A DNA stretch of 64,000 nt from assembly GCA_963771595.1 (NCBI GenBank), contig CAVYUC010000007.1:376463-440462 (forward strand), in the 5' to 3' direction. Position numbers and translations under genes: made by a program. Source of the DNA: CAVYUC01 sp963771595 (lineage in GTDB: Bacteria; Bacteroidota; Bacteroidia; Bacteroidales; Prolixibacteraceae). The notes under the pieces were generated by a model. That model worked only from the letters and a program-made list of their open reading frames with translations. It ran no database searches and was not told where the DNA came from. Within the stretch, counting starts at the first letter, position 1. Every line of letters starts with the position of its first letter. Positions 1-8,403 of this stretch are shown here, in pieces.

Positions 1-2
1 AA

Positions 3-752
3 ACTCCGCGCTACCTGTCGCTTTCCAATAAACCTGATGAAGCGTTTAAAATTCTGAAACGAATAAATGGCGAGGAAAAAGCCCGATTAATTATGGCCGA
101 AATCAAAGGAAGTATCAGCCACCACAAATCGGCAAAATTGTATTCTTTCGGAAAAAAAGTAATCATTATTGGAATTTTACTTTCTGTATTCCAGCAATTT
201 GTAGGAATCAATGTAGCGCTTTATTATGCTCCACGAATTTTCGAAAGTATGGGCGCTGCAAAAGATGCGTCGCTGATGCAAACAGTAATAATGGGTTTGG
301 TGAATGTAATATTTACCGTAGTTGCCATTTTCACTGTTGATAAATGGGGGCGTAAACCGCTGCTGATAGTTGGATCGGCAGGCATGGCCATCGGAATGTT
401 TGCCATTTCGGCACTGGCATTTATGAAAATCATTGGTATTGGAACACTGATATTTATTATCATTTACACTGCTTCTTTTATGATGTCGTGGGGTCCCATT
501 TGCTGGGTGTTGATTTCAGAAATTTTCCCGAACAAAATCAGGGGAAAAGCAGTGGCAATAGCGGTTGCAGCACAATGGGCAGCCAACTATTTTATTTCAT
601 CCACCTACCCTGCCATGATGGAATTCAGCGGTGGTTTTACCTATGGCTTTTATGGATTGATGAGCGTTCTTTCCCTCATTTTTGTTTGGAAAATGGTTCC
701 GGAAACGAAAGGAAAATCCCTGGAAGAAATGGAAATTTTGTGGGAAAAATAA
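3..752 (+). CDS. MFS sugar/H+ symporter, C-terminal part (cut by window start)
   Basis: This is the C-terminal 249 residues of a major facilitator superfamily sugar porter (XylE/GLUT-like) that would import a monosaccharide with protons across the inner membrane. The frame is open from base 3. It begins with the P-R-Y-L segment typical of the central cytoplasmic loop, followed by an amphipathic stretch and about six membrane helices. The loop motif D-K-W-G-R-K-P-L at about residues 116-123 and the C-terminal P-E-T-K-G-K-S motif are sugar-porter signatures. The first half lies outside the window, so the substrate cannot be judged. A strong hairpin terminator follows the stop. Confidence 0.9.
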   Translation, partial: TPRYLSLSNKPDEAFKILKRINGEEKARLIMAEIKGSISHHKSAKLYSFGKKVIIIGILLSVFQQFVGINVALYYAPRIFESMGAAKDASLMQTVIMGLVNVIFTVVAIFTVDKWGRKPLLIVGSAGMAIGMFAISALAFMKIIGIGTLIFIIIYTASFMMSWGPICWVLISEIFPNKIRGKAVAIAVAAQWAANYFISSTYPAMMEFSGGFTYGFYGLMSVLSLIFVWKMVPETKGKSLEEMEILWEK

Positions 753-773
753 AAATAACGATGTACTAAAAAC

Positions 774-816
774 AAAAACCGGGAATCCCTTTTTAAGGTT
801 ATTTCCCGGTTTTTTT
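774..816. terminator. Bidirectional intrinsic terminator between the sugar porter and sodB
   Basis: An inverted repeat (AAAAACCGGGAA / TTCCCGGTTTTT) is flanked by T-runs on both strands. It can end the plus-strand sugar-porter transcript and the minus-strand sodB transcript. Confidence 0.85.
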
Positions 817-866
817 ATCTGTAGAACTTTAATCTTTCCAAAGATACTTCCTTTGCAGATATTCAG

Positions 867-1451
867 CTATTTCTCAAAACGCTCCCAAATAATTTTCCAG
901 TCGATAATTTTCCAGAAATCCTCGACATATTTTGGACGGGCATTTTGTTTATCGAGATAATAGGCATGTTCCCAAACATCGCAGGTGAGCAGTGGTGTTT
1001 TGTTCTGGCGGATTGGATTTCCGGCATTTGCGGTTTGAACAATTTCCAGTTCGCCGTTTTCATCTTTTACCAGCCATGTCCAGCCTGAACCAAACAAAGT
1101 TGTTGCAGCATTTGTAAACTCTTCTTTAAATTTGTCGAACGAACCAAATTTCCCTTCAATTGCAGACATTAATTCATCACGGGGTTCTTCGCAATGTTCT
1201 TCCGAATTGAATTGTGCAAAATAAAAAGTATGGTTCCAAACCTGGGCGCCGTTATTGAAAATTCCGCCATCGGCATTTTTAATAATCTCTTCCAGGGAAG
1301 CATTTTCAAATTTAGTTCCTTCAATCAGGCCATTAACTTTATTTACATAAGCCTGATGGTGTTTTCCATGATGATACTCAAGCGTTTTTTCGCTGATATA
1401 AGGTTCCAAAGCATCCTTTGGATACGGTAATTTTGGTAATTCAAAAGCCAT
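867..1451 (-). CDS. sodB: Superoxide dismutase, Fe type
   Basis: This 194-residue cytoplasmic enzyme converts superoxide to H2O2 and O2. The N-terminus M-A-F-E-L-P-K-L-P-Y is typical, so I chose the ATG at 1451 and not an in-frame start 14 codons upstream. Metal ligands are visible: His27 in E-Y-H-H-G-K-H-H, the His of Q-V-W-N-H, and the Asp and His of D-V-W-E-H-A-Y-Y. The N-G-A-Q-V-W-N-H segment, with its glutamine in the N-terminal half, is the pattern of Fe-dependent SODs. A second SOD of Mn-like pattern lies just upstream on the same strand, with its own terminator between them, so the two are probably separate transcripts. Confidence 0.93.
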   Translation of the reverse strand: MAFELPKLPYPKDALEPYISEKTLEYHHGKHHQAYVNKVNGLIEGTKFENASLEEIIKNADGGIFNNGAQVWNHTFYFAQFNSEEHCEEPRDELMSAIEGKFGSFDKFKEEFTNAATTLFGSGWTWLVKDENGELEIVQTANAGNPIRQNKTPLLTCDVWEHAYYLDKQNARPKYVEDFWKIIDWKIIWERFEK

Positions 1452-1616
1452 AATTTTACGTTTTAAAGGTGAAAATAATTTGTTTTTTCTCACCTACAAA
1501 ACACACACCTGTTCAAAAAGATTAATATTACCCTTAATTTGAAATGAGTTTAAATAAAGAAGCTGATTTCAATGGGACAACTAACCTAGTAAACATAATG
1601 TTTCGCAATAAAACAT

Positions 1617-1644
1617 TAAAAACCCCGGAGCCTCTGCTCCGGGG
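1617..1644 (-). terminator. Intrinsic terminator after sodA
   Basis: A GC-rich hairpin (CCCCGGAG / CTCCGGGG, 6-nt loop) lies directly after the sodA stop codon on the minus strand and is followed by TTTTT. It separates sodA from sodB. Confidence 0.88.
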
Positions 1645-1661
1645 AAAAAACCAAAAATCAA

Positions 1662-2261
1662 CTAACCTTTAAACCGCCTGGTGACTTCGTCCCAGTTGAT
1701 GAGACTCCAAAAAGCATCTACATAATCCGCACGTTTGTTCTGATGCTTCAGGTAATACGCATGTTCCCACACGTCGATGCCCAAAATGGGCTTTCCCTGA
1801 ACTTCAGCAACATCCATTAACGGATTATCCTGATTGGGCGTGGACGAAACCACCAGTTTTTTTTCTTGAAGAACCAACCAAGCCCAACCAGATCCAAACT
1901 GCGTTAAAGCAGCCTGAACAAAAGCTTCCTGAAATTTTTCCAACGAACCAAGTGATTCGTTGATGGCATCCAACAACTCCCCTTCCGGCTTTTTTGAGCC
2001 TCCGGGAGCAATTACATCCCAATATAAGTTGTGATTGTAATAACCTCCACCATTATTTCTTACTGCACTTGAATATTTTGATACATGAGAAAGTATCTCC
2101 TCAATGCTTTTATTTTCCAAATCAGTTCCTTCCACAGCACTGTTTAATTTACTTGTATAACCTGCATGGTGCTTATCATGGTGTATTTCCATTGTTCGCG
2201 CATCAATATAAGGTTCAAGTGCCGCGTAATCGTATCCTAATTTTGGTAATTCAAATGCCAT
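1662..2261 (-). CDS. sodA: Superoxide dismutase, Mn-like type
   Basis: This second 199-residue SOD is clearly diverged from the neighbouring one. Its core reads N-N-G-G-G-Y-Y-N-H-N-L-Y-W, and the C-terminal half has T-P-N-Q-D-N-P-L-M before D-V-W-E-H-A-Y-Y-L. The glutamine in the C-terminal half and G-G in place of A-Q are the Mn/cambialistic arrangement. Metal ligands (His27, His in Y-N-H, Asp and His in D-V-W-E-H) are all present. Its own promoter and terminator imply control separate from the Fe enzyme. The metal preference is inferred from residues, not shown. Confidence 0.92.
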   Translation of the reverse strand: MAFELPKLGYDYAALEPYIDARTMEIHHDKHHAGYTSKLNSAVEGTDLENKSIEEILSHVSKYSSAVRNNGGGYYNHNLYWDVIAPGGSKKPEGELLDAINESLGSLEKFQEAFVQAALTQFGSGWAWLVLQEKKLVVSSTPNQDNPLMDVAEVQGKPILGIDVWEHAYYLKHQNKRADYVDAFWSLINWDEVTRRFKG

Positions 2262-2561
2262 ATTTTATTCTGTTTTTAATTTTAAAGATTAAAGCATGTT
2301 TAAATCTTATTTCAAAAGTAAGTGTTATTTAGAATTAATCCAAATCTTTAAGCAAAAAACAATTTTAATTTATTTATTGTTCATACTTTCTTTTTATTCA
2401 AACCGGAAGTTTCTTTTCTTTTCAGCATATCGCTCAATATTCAACCGATTAATTTACAGCATTGTAACAAGAATTATATAATGAATAAGAAAATATCATC
2501 CGCCAAAAGCGCCGAAAAATAAAGCCCAAATAAATTACCTTTACCTGCTGAATAAATAATT
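2262..2561. other. Intergenic region between sodA and the MATE gene
   Basis: This is an AT-rich divergent intergenic region holding the sodA promoter. A TACCTTTA box at about 2536-2543 could be the -7 element of the MATE gene but has no good -33 partner. I see no other gene. Confidence 0.6.
2313..2344 (-). promoter_or_regulatory. Bacteroidetes-type promoter of sodA
   Basis: On the minus strand TTTG (2344-2341) is followed after 20 nt by TACTTTTG (2320-2313). This matches the Bacteroidetes -33/-7 consensus TTTG-N19/20-TAnnTTTG. Transcription would start near 2309, giving a leader of about 48 nt. Confidence 0.65.
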
Positions 2562-3863
2562 ATGAACCGGGAAATTCTTCGTTTGGCAATACCAAATATC
2601 ATCAGCAACATAACTGTGCCTCTTTTGGGTTTGGTGGATCTGGCGTTAATGGGACATCTTGGTTCTGAAATTTATATTGGTGCGATTTCGCTTGGAGGAG
2701 TAATTTTCAATTTCATTTACTGGGGTTTCAGTTTTTTAAGAATGAGTACTTCCGGGTTTACTGCGCAGGCTTTTGGCGAAAATAATACCAGTGAAAGTAT
2801 CAATATTCTTGTTCGTGCAATGCTTGTATCGCTGGTAATCAGCTTGCTTATTCTCGTTCTTCAATCGCCTGTTGCATGGGCAAGTTTTAAGCTAATTGGT
2901 GGTAGCAGCGCAGTGGAATCCCTTGCCAAAGAATATTTTCGGATTCGTGTATGGGCAGCTCCTGCAGCTTTAAGCCTTTTTGTTTTCAGCGGGTGGTTTT
3001 TGGGCATGCAAAACGCCCGCTTTCCAATGATTATTGCCATTGCCACCAATGTAGTTAACATTTTACTGAGCATGTTCTTTGTTTTTGGGCTAAATATGAA
3101 ATCAGCCGGTGTTGCTCTGGGAACGGCACTTTCTCAATATTTTGGACTTTTACTGGCAGTGTTACTTTTCCTGAAAAAATACCGCTACCTCCTGCCCGAA
3201 GTGACAAAAAAAGGAATTTATGACCTGAAACAATTAACCGCTTTTTTTAAAGTTAATACCGACATTTTTATTCGTACGTTTTGCATCATTCTTGTTTTTA
3301 CTTTTTTCACTTCAAAATCGGCCAGCATCGACAACACAATCCTTGCTGTCAATTCGTTGCTGATTCAGTTTTTATTGTTTTTCTCGTTTTTTATTGATGG
3401 TTTTGCTTTTGCGGGCGAAGCGCTGGTTGGCAAATATGTGGGAGCCCGGCAACTTGCTTCCCTGAAAAAAGCAGTGAAACGTTTGTTTATCTGGGGAGTT
3501 TCACTGGCTTTGGTTTTCACAATTATTTATTTGACAGGTATAAATTTCAGTTTAAAATTACTCACTTCACAAAGCGATATCATTAAAAAAGCCCAACCCT
3601 TTATTCCGTGGGTGATTGCCATTCCCCTGGCCAGTTTTGGTTCTTTTATCTGGGATGGTATTTTTATTGGCGCAACTGCATCACGTGAAATGCGCAATGC
3701 CTTGCTGGCAGCCGCATTTCTTGTTTTTGCCCCCGTTTTCTTTTTTCTGAATCAAGTATGGGAAAATCATGCACTTTGGCTGGGAATGGTTTTATTCATG
3801 CTCGCGCGAGGTGTGTTTCAAACGCTGATGTATAAAAAAGCAATAATAAAACCTTTACTTTGA
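2562..3863 (+). CDS. MATE family efflux transporter (DinF-like)
   Basis: This 433-residue polytopic inner-membrane protein has about 12 hydrophobic helices arranged as two halves. The N-terminus (N-R-E-I-L-R-L-A-I-P-N-I, then D-L-A-L-M-G-H-L) is characteristic of MATE transporters of the DinF branch, which expel cationic compounds in exchange for Na+ or H+. Length is usual for the family. A small lipoprotein gene follows within 40 nt and may be cotranscribed. The substrate cannot be read from sequence. Confidence 0.92.
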   Translation: MNREILRLAIPNIISNITVPLLGLVDLALMGHLGSEIYIGAISLGGVIFNFIYWGFSFLRMSTSGFTAQAFGENNTSESINILVRAMLVSLVISLLILVLQSPVAWASFKLIGGSSAVESLAKEYFRIRVWAAPAALSLFVFSGWFLGMQNARFPMIIAIATNVVNILLSMFFVFGLNMKSAGVALGTALSQYFGLLLAVLLFLKKYRYLLPEVTKKGIYDLKQLTAFFKVNTDIFIRTFCIILVFTFFTSKSASIDNTILAVNSLLIQFLLFFSFFIDGFAFAGEALVGKYVGARQLASLKKAVKRLFIWGVSLALVFTIIYLTGINFSLKLLTSQSDIIKKAQPFIPWVIAIPLASFGSFIWDGIFIGATASREMRNALLAAAFLVFAPVFFFLNQVWENHALWLGMVLFMLARGVFQTLMYKKAIIKPLL

Positions 3864-3899
3864 ATGCTTTTCAGAAAAAATCAAAAAATAAAAATAATA

Positions 3900-4370
3900 A
3901 TGAATACAAAACAATTAATAGTGATTTTAATTTCCATCTGTATATTAGCAAGTTGCCAAAACAAAAAAGAAAGCTGGAATAAAAAAACAGAACTACTTTT
4001 GGCGCAAAACGATTCCCTGCGGCATGTAATTTTGCGAATCAAAACTGAAAATGACTCATTACGGAAATCATTATCCGATAAATCCGGTTACTGGTACATT
4101 CCGGCCCGCGATGGTTCAAAATTAATTAAATCGGGAATTAATGATCCGGCACAATATATTACAAACGCGCTTTTCGAAAAAACAAATTTAATTCCCACAA
4201 AAGCCGTATTAGGCGGAACCATGCACTTTGAAAAAACAGAACTACTGGGTAAAAACTGGCTGATTGCAGATTATACCGACGGCCATATTTACGGAAAATC
4301 AATATTCAAATATGAAATTAAAAATAACAACCAGCTGGAATTCAAAATACTTGCATCAGCCCGACCATAA
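3900..4370 (+). CDS. Small lipoprotein with short coiled coil, unknown function
   Basis: I do not recognise this 156-residue protein. The chosen start gives a clean lipoprotein signal: hydrophobic core followed by L-A-S-C, with Cys19 as the lipidation site. An in-frame ATG 12 codons upstream would put a basic stretch before the signal and is less likely. Residues about 25-55 (L-L-L-A-Q-N-D-S-L-R, then K-T-E-N-D-S-L-R-K-S-L) form a heptad-like coiled coil. The rest looks like a small beta-rich domain. It probably sits on the outer membrane facing the periplasm. Confidence 0.75.
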   Translation: MNTKQLIVILISICILASCQNKKESWNKKTELLLAQNDSLRHVILRIKTENDSLRKSLSDKSGYWYIPARDGSKLIKSGINDPAQYITNALFEKTNLIPTKAVLGGTMHFEKTELLGKNWLIADYTDGHIYGKSIFKYEIKNNNQLEFKILASARP

Positions 4371-4471
4371 TAAAATTATTGCCTGGTTATTATTGCGGCT
4401 TTAAATATTTAGTCTTCATTAAAAATTCAGAATTTATTTTTTTGTTCACAATAGAATAAAACAGCTTTTAT

Positions 4472-4479
4472 TAAATTTG
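4472..4479 (+). promoter_or_regulatory. Candidate -7 element of the YeeE/YedE gene
   Basis: TAAATTTG matches the Bacteroidetes -7 consensus exactly. A TTTG at 4441 is 27 nt upstream, longer than ideal, so the -33 element is uncertain. The leader would be about 60 nt. Confidence 0.4.
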
Positions 4480-4544
4480 TCATCTGTTACAGGTATTTTG
4501 TAAAACTGTAATCACCAACTAATCATCAAAAAAAAAATAAAACC

Positions 4545-5567
4545 ATGATTTTGTTAATATTAGTTTTTGGATTTCTGTTTGGAGCCATTCTTCAGTATGC
4601 AAAACTGAACAGATACAACGTAATCAGCGGAATGGCCACGCTCGATAATTATGCAGTTGCCAAAGCCATTGCAGTTGCCATTGGTGTTGGGGCAATTCTT
4701 CTAAACATTGAAATTGGTATGGGACTGGCGTCGTACCATGTAAAACCACTGATTTTAGGTGGAATAATTTTAGGAGGTTTGATTTTCGGAGTGGGTATGG
4801 CAATATTGGGTTATTGCCCCGGAACACTTGCCGTTTCACTTGGAGAAGGTTCGGTGGATGCGCTTTTGGGAATAATTGGCGGATTGGCAGGCGGCTTGTT
4901 GTTCACTTTCCTGCTGCCTTCCATTGAAGGTATTTTAGGCCCAAACATGGGATCGATTTCATTAAATTCAATCACTTCAGGCGGCAATGTTATTTTTTAC
5001 GTCCTGGTTTTTATTCTGGGAGCCGCATTTATCGGTGCTGCTTTTTGGGTGCACAAAATTGAAAAATCGCCTAAAAATATGCGCTGGCTGGCGGCCGGAA
5101 TTGCACTGGCTGTTTTAAATTCAATAGTATTTCTAACGGTTACCACAAACCGCCCAATCGGTGCATCAACAAGTTACCCTTACCTTGCCGACTTGTTTAC
5201 CGGGACTACTCAAAATAATTATTACGAAAAAATTCAAACACCCGGGCACTGGGAAATGATTTTACTGGCCGGCGCTTTTTTATCCGGGCTGGTTCTTTCG
5301 CTTATTCGGAAAGATTTTAAAATAAAATTGATACACGAAAACTGGAAAAAATACAAAGGAACATCTGTTTCATCAAGAGCAATCTGGGCTTTTACCGGTG
5401 GTTTTATTCTGATTTTCGGTGCACGAATGGCAGGAGGCTGTACAAGTGGCCATGTAATTTCAGGCGGAATGCAACTTGCAGTTAGCAGTTTAATTTTTGC
5501 CATTTTTGTTTTTGCAGGTTTACTGATAACCGGAAAGCTGTTTTACGGAAAAGCAAAAAATATGTAA
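4545..5567 (+). CDS. YeeE/YedE family (TsuA-like) sulfur-compound transporter
   Basis: This 340-residue membrane protein has two homologous halves rich in glycine and hydrophobic helices. Each half carries a conserved cysteine motif, G-Y-C-P-G-T at about residue 90 and G-G-C-T-S-G-H at about residue 300. These match the YeeE/YedE family, in which TsuA imports thiosulfate and relays it along pore cysteines. No sulfurtransferase gene sits beside it, so the exact substrate (thiosulfate or another sulfur compound) is unresolved. Confidence 0.88.
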   Translation: MILLILVFGFLFGAILQYAKLNRYNVISGMATLDNYAVAKAIAVAIGVGAILLNIEIGMGLASYHVKPLILGGIILGGLIFGVGMAILGYCPGTLAVSLGEGSVDALLGIIGGLAGGLLFTFLLPSIEGILGPNMGSISLNSITSGGNVIFYVLVFILGAAFIGAAFWVHKIEKSPKNMRWLAAGIALAVLNSIVFLTVTTNRPIGASTSYPYLADLFTGTTQNNYYEKIQTPGHWEMILLAGAFLSGLVLSLIRKDFKIKLIHENWKKYKGTSVSSRAIWAFTGGFILIFGARMAGGCTSGHVISGGMQLAVSSLIFAIFVFAGLLITGKLFYGKAKNM

Positions 5568-5628
5568 AGTCAATGTTGATTTACGACATAAAAAAGTCAA
5601 TTATTCATCCATTTATTTAAAATTACGT

Positions 5629-5636
5629 TAATTTTG
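5629..5636 (+). promoter_or_regulatory. Candidate -7 element of corA
   Basis: TAATTTTG fits the Bacteroidetes -7 consensus. The predicted start near 5640 would give a leader of about 125 nt ahead of corA. A clear TTTG -33 box is not visible. Confidence 0.45.
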
Positions 5637-5664
5637 CCCGGCAATTTTTAAAGAAAAAAAGAAT

Positions 5665-5715
5665 ATGGACGAAGGCCCGTATCATAAGAAATTCTATTTG
5701 ATAATTATTCTGTAA
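5665..5715 (+). CDS. Candidate 16-residue leader peptide upstream of corA
   Basis: An ATG at 5665, preceded by an A-rich stretch typical of Bacteroidota initiation regions, opens a 16-codon frame, MDEGPYHKKFYLIIIL, ending at TAA 5713-5715. The stop lies inside the 5' arm of the leader hairpin at 5710-5738. The start combines acidic residues with a proline, a composition known in other bacteria to destabilise translating ribosomes when Mg2+ is low. Leader peptides also precede the mgtA and corA genes of Salmonella. That it is translated is inferred. Confidence 0.5.
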   Translation: MDEGPYHKKFYLIIIL

Positions 5716-5760
5716 GTGGCTTCGGTGGCTTCTTACAGACACTAAATGAATGTAAGGAGG
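5710..5760 (+). promoter_or_regulatory. Mutually exclusive hairpins controlling the corA Shine-Dalgarno
   Basis: CTGTAAG (5710-5716) can pair with CTTACAG (5732-5738). The same CTTACA (5732-5737) can instead pair with TGTAAG (5751-5756), whose AAG is part of the AAGGAGG Shine-Dalgarno at 5754-5760, seven nt before the corA ATG. So the first hairpin frees the ribosome site and the second covers it. A full Shine-Dalgarno is itself unusual in this window. A ribosome stopping at the leader-peptide stop codon would block the first hairpin. Confidence 0.6.
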
Positions 5761-5767
5761 CACAATC

Positions 5768-6697
5768 ATGATTAAAATCTTTAAAACGTTCGGAGGATAT
5801 ATTGAAATCCCAACATTTGAAAAAAACTGCTGGATAAATGTTACAGCACCTTCCCAGGACGAAATTAACCGGTTAAGACATGAATTTAAACTCCCGCAGG
5901 ATGTAATCCAGGATATTCTGGATACTGACGAACGTCCGCGCGTAGAATTCGATGATGACTGGTCGCTGATAATCATGCGCATTCCGGTTGAAAATCAGAA
6001 CAATGGTGTTCCTTTTTATACAGTTCCGCTTGGTATTTTTATCTGTAATGATTTCACACTGACTCTTTGTCTTCAAAAAAACGAAATACTCCCCATTGAA
6101 AACGCATCGCCGTTTCGTGAACAATACCGCGAAATTTCCGACAGCATCAATTTTATTTTGCGCCTGTTTTTGCGGGCAGGAAATATTTACCTGAAATACC
6201 TGAAACAAATTAACCAGCAAACATCGCTGATTGAACAGGATTTGGAAAAATCAATTAAAAACAGGGAATTGAACAAATTGCTGAAAATGGAAAAATGCCT
6301 CGTGTTTTTCATAACTTCCATTAAGGCAAACGAACTTGTGCTGGCAAAAATAAGGAATTCGAAAAAAATTACCACCGAAATAAACGAGGATTTGCTTGAA
6401 GATGCAATTATTGAAAACAAGCAGGCACTGGAAATGGCACGCATTTATTCCGATATCCAGAGCGGAATGATGGATGCATTTGCCTCGGTAATTTCAAACA
6501 ACCTGAATGTAGTGATGAAACAGTTAACTATTGTTTCCATTCTGCTCATGATTCCAACATTAATAGCCAGCTTTTTTGGAATGAATGTGCCCAATTTTTT
6601 CGAAAATTCAGCTAGTGCTTTTGTTATAATAGTAATTGTTTCGCTTGCTCTTTCCCTTCTGGGAGTGGTTGTTTTGCGGAAACGGGAGTGGTTTTAA
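5768..6697 (+). CDS. corA: CorA-family divalent metal (Mg2+) transporter
   Basis: This 309-residue protein belongs to the CorA pentameric channel family that moves Mg2+ (sometimes Co2+ or Ni2+) into the cell. It has a large cytoplasmic N-terminal domain with long helices at about residues 120-250. Two C-terminal membrane helices follow, and the selectivity motif G-M-N (in F-F-G-M-N-V-P) ends the first. A short basic tail (L-R-K-R-E-W-F) closes the protein. The ATG is set by a strong AAGGAGG seven nt upstream. A structured leader with an upstream ORF precedes it, suggesting translational control. Confidence 0.93.
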   Translation: MIKIFKTFGGYIEIPTFEKNCWINVTAPSQDEINRLRHEFKLPQDVIQDILDTDERPRVEFDDDWSLIIMRIPVENQNNGVPFYTVPLGIFICNDFTLTLCLQKNEILPIENASPFREQYREISDSINFILRLFLRAGNIYLKYLKQINQQTSLIEQDLEKSIKNRELNKLLKMEKCLVFFITSIKANELVLAKIRNSKKITTEINEDLLEDAIIENKQALEMARIYSDIQSGMMDAFASVISNNLNVVMKQLTIVSILLMIPTLIASFFGMNVPNFFENSASAFVIIVIVSLALSLLGVVVLRKREWF

Positions 6698-6738
6698 CCT
6701 TGATTTTTTCTGCCAGGATTTTTTAAAAACCACATCAT

Positions 6739-8403
6739 TCAATATACAAAGCTGCTGCCTCCCAAAAATTCGCGCAATAATGAAGTTGGCGGTATTTCAT
6801 CCTCATCAATTGGCTTGAAGTAAGACAAAAATTTCAGCAAACGTGTAGATTCAGCATATTCAGGCTGATTTTCCAGAACCAGTTTCAGCAGCGGTTCAGC
6901 ATTTTTCTTTAACACTGCCAGCTCGTATAAAGTAGCGGAATTAAACATTCGATCGGCATTTTCCTGGTACGGAAAAATATTACGCTCCTCTCCCCTGCGC
7001 ACCGACGGCCAGCGTTTTATTGTATCGGCAGCACGGTACCCGCGGTATTTGCTGTCGCGAATAATGCGTCGCAACAAGCGATTGTCGGCCGTGGAAATGT
7101 GGGTATGCTCGTCGAATGAAATTTGTGTGAGCGCCGAAATAAATATTTTGTAGGTATTTTTTTCATCAATTTTAGGCAGCAGGTTGGGGTTCATCCCATG
7201 AATTCCTTCCACAATCAGAATATCGCCACTATTTAATTTTAACTTATCGCCATTCATGTAACGACGGCCGCGCAAAAAATCGAATTTGGGTAGCCTGATT
7301 TCCCTGCCTTCAAAAAGCTTTAATAACTGCTCATTAAAAAAATCAATATCAATGGCTTCCAATGATTCAAAATCAAAATTCCCCAACTCATCGCGTGGTG
7401 TTTTTTCCCGATCCACAAAATAATTATCAAGCGAAATCTGGTACGGCTGCAAACCATTAACTGCCAGCTGCACCGCCAGCCGCTTGCTAAATGTGGTTTT
7501 CCCGGATGCTGAAGGTCCTGCAATCAGTACCACCTTAACATTTCCATTCCGGGAATAAATTTCGTTGGCAATTTCTGCAATTTTCTTTTCGTGCAGCGCT
7601 TCCGATATTTTTATGATGTGGCCGCCCCGTTGTTTTAAAGTAAAATCGTTCAGGTTGCCCACGGTTGAAACCTTCAGAATTTGCGCCCAATCTTTATGTT
7701 CCTGATATATATCGAACAATTTTTTTTGATCCAGCACTTCCTGCAATTCATCAAAATTGCCTTGTTTGGGAATCCTCAGCAAAAGCCCGTCGTAAAATTT
7801 CATCAATCCAAAATTGGAAATGTATCCGGTGGAAGGAAGGAGATTTCCGTAAAAATAATCACCCAATTCATCCATAAAATACAGGCTCGAATACAAATTC
7901 CCCTGCTGCTCAAACAACTGCGCTTTCTCTTCCAACCCCTGTTTTACCAGCAAATCAACTGCAACTTCGGTAAGCATTCCCTTTTTAAGAAACGGAATAT
8001 CGCGATCAATTAAAGTCTGCATTTCTTCAGTAATTAAACTGATGTCCCTTTCATTGATTTCCCTGCCCAGGCCGTTTAATTCGCAAAAGTAGCCGTTCGA
8101 AATTCCTTTCTGAACGCGAAGTGAAACATGCGGCAAAACCTCTTTCACTGCTGAAAACAATACAAATATGAGACTGCGCACGTACATGCGAATTCCATCG
8201 GGGTGCGAAACATCAATGAATTCAACCTGCTTAGATTTCACCACGCAAAACGAAAGCTCTTTTACCTGATTGTTTGCGATGGCTCCGCAAACTGTATTTG
8301 GAAGTTCGATTTTTAAATCGCGGCTGATTTCCATCAGCGAAACACCCATCGGGTATAAATGCGTTGAACCCGAATTAATGCAAAAGATTTCTACCTGTTT
8401 CAT
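6739..8403 (-). CDS. TGS-domain nucleoside (uridine-kinase-like) kinase
   Basis: This 554-residue fusion begins with a threonyl-tRNA-synthetase-like TGS domain (about 1-65). A domain resembling the ThrRS second additional (editing) domain follows (about 70-200). The C-terminal half is a P-loop kinase of the uridine kinase/phosphoribulokinase family, with Walker A G-P-S-A-S-G-K-T-T-F at about residue 290. The region where editing domains carry catalytic histidines reads Y-V-R-S-L-I-F, so editing is probably lost. It likely phosphorylates a nucleoside, but the substrate is unknown. It follows uvrA with no gap and is the last gene of a three-gene unit. Confidence 0.85.
   Translation of the reverse strand: MKQVEIFCINSGSTHLYPMGVSLMEISRDLKIELPNTVCGAIANNQVKELSFCVVKSKQVEFIDVSHPDGIRMYVRSLIFVLFSAVKEVLPHVSLRVQKGISNGYFCELNGLGREINERDISLITEEMQTLIDRDIPFLKKGMLTEVAVDLLVKQGLEEKAQLFEQQGNLYSSLYFMDELGDYFYGNLLPSTGYISNFGLMKFYDGLLLRIPKQGNFDELQEVLDQKKLFDIYQEHKDWAQILKVSTVGNLNDFTLKQRGGHIIKISEALHEKKIAEIANEIYSRNGNVKVVLIAGPSASGKTTFSKRLAVQLAVNGLQPYQISLDNYFVDREKTPRDELGNFDFESLEAIDIDFFNEQLLKLFEGREIRLPKFDFLRGRRYMNGDKLKLNSGDILIVEGIHGMNPNLLPKIDEKNTYKIFISALTQISFDEHTHISTADNRLLRRIIRDSKYRGYRAADTIKRWPSVRRGEERNIFPYQENADRMFNSATLYELAVLKKNAEPLLKLVLENQPEYAESTRLLKFLSYFKPIDEDEIPPTSLLREFLGGSSFVY

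Noticed and set aside
2296..2481. A 61-codon plus-strand frame between sodA and the MATE gene
   Set aside because: AT-rich, Phe/Ile/Leu-biased and overlapping the sodA promoter; nothing supports translation.
5640..5767. The corA leader considered as a known M-box (ykoK) or yybP riboswitch
   Set aside because: It is too short and lacks the multi-helix core of either; the uORF and the two alternative hairpins fit attenuation better.
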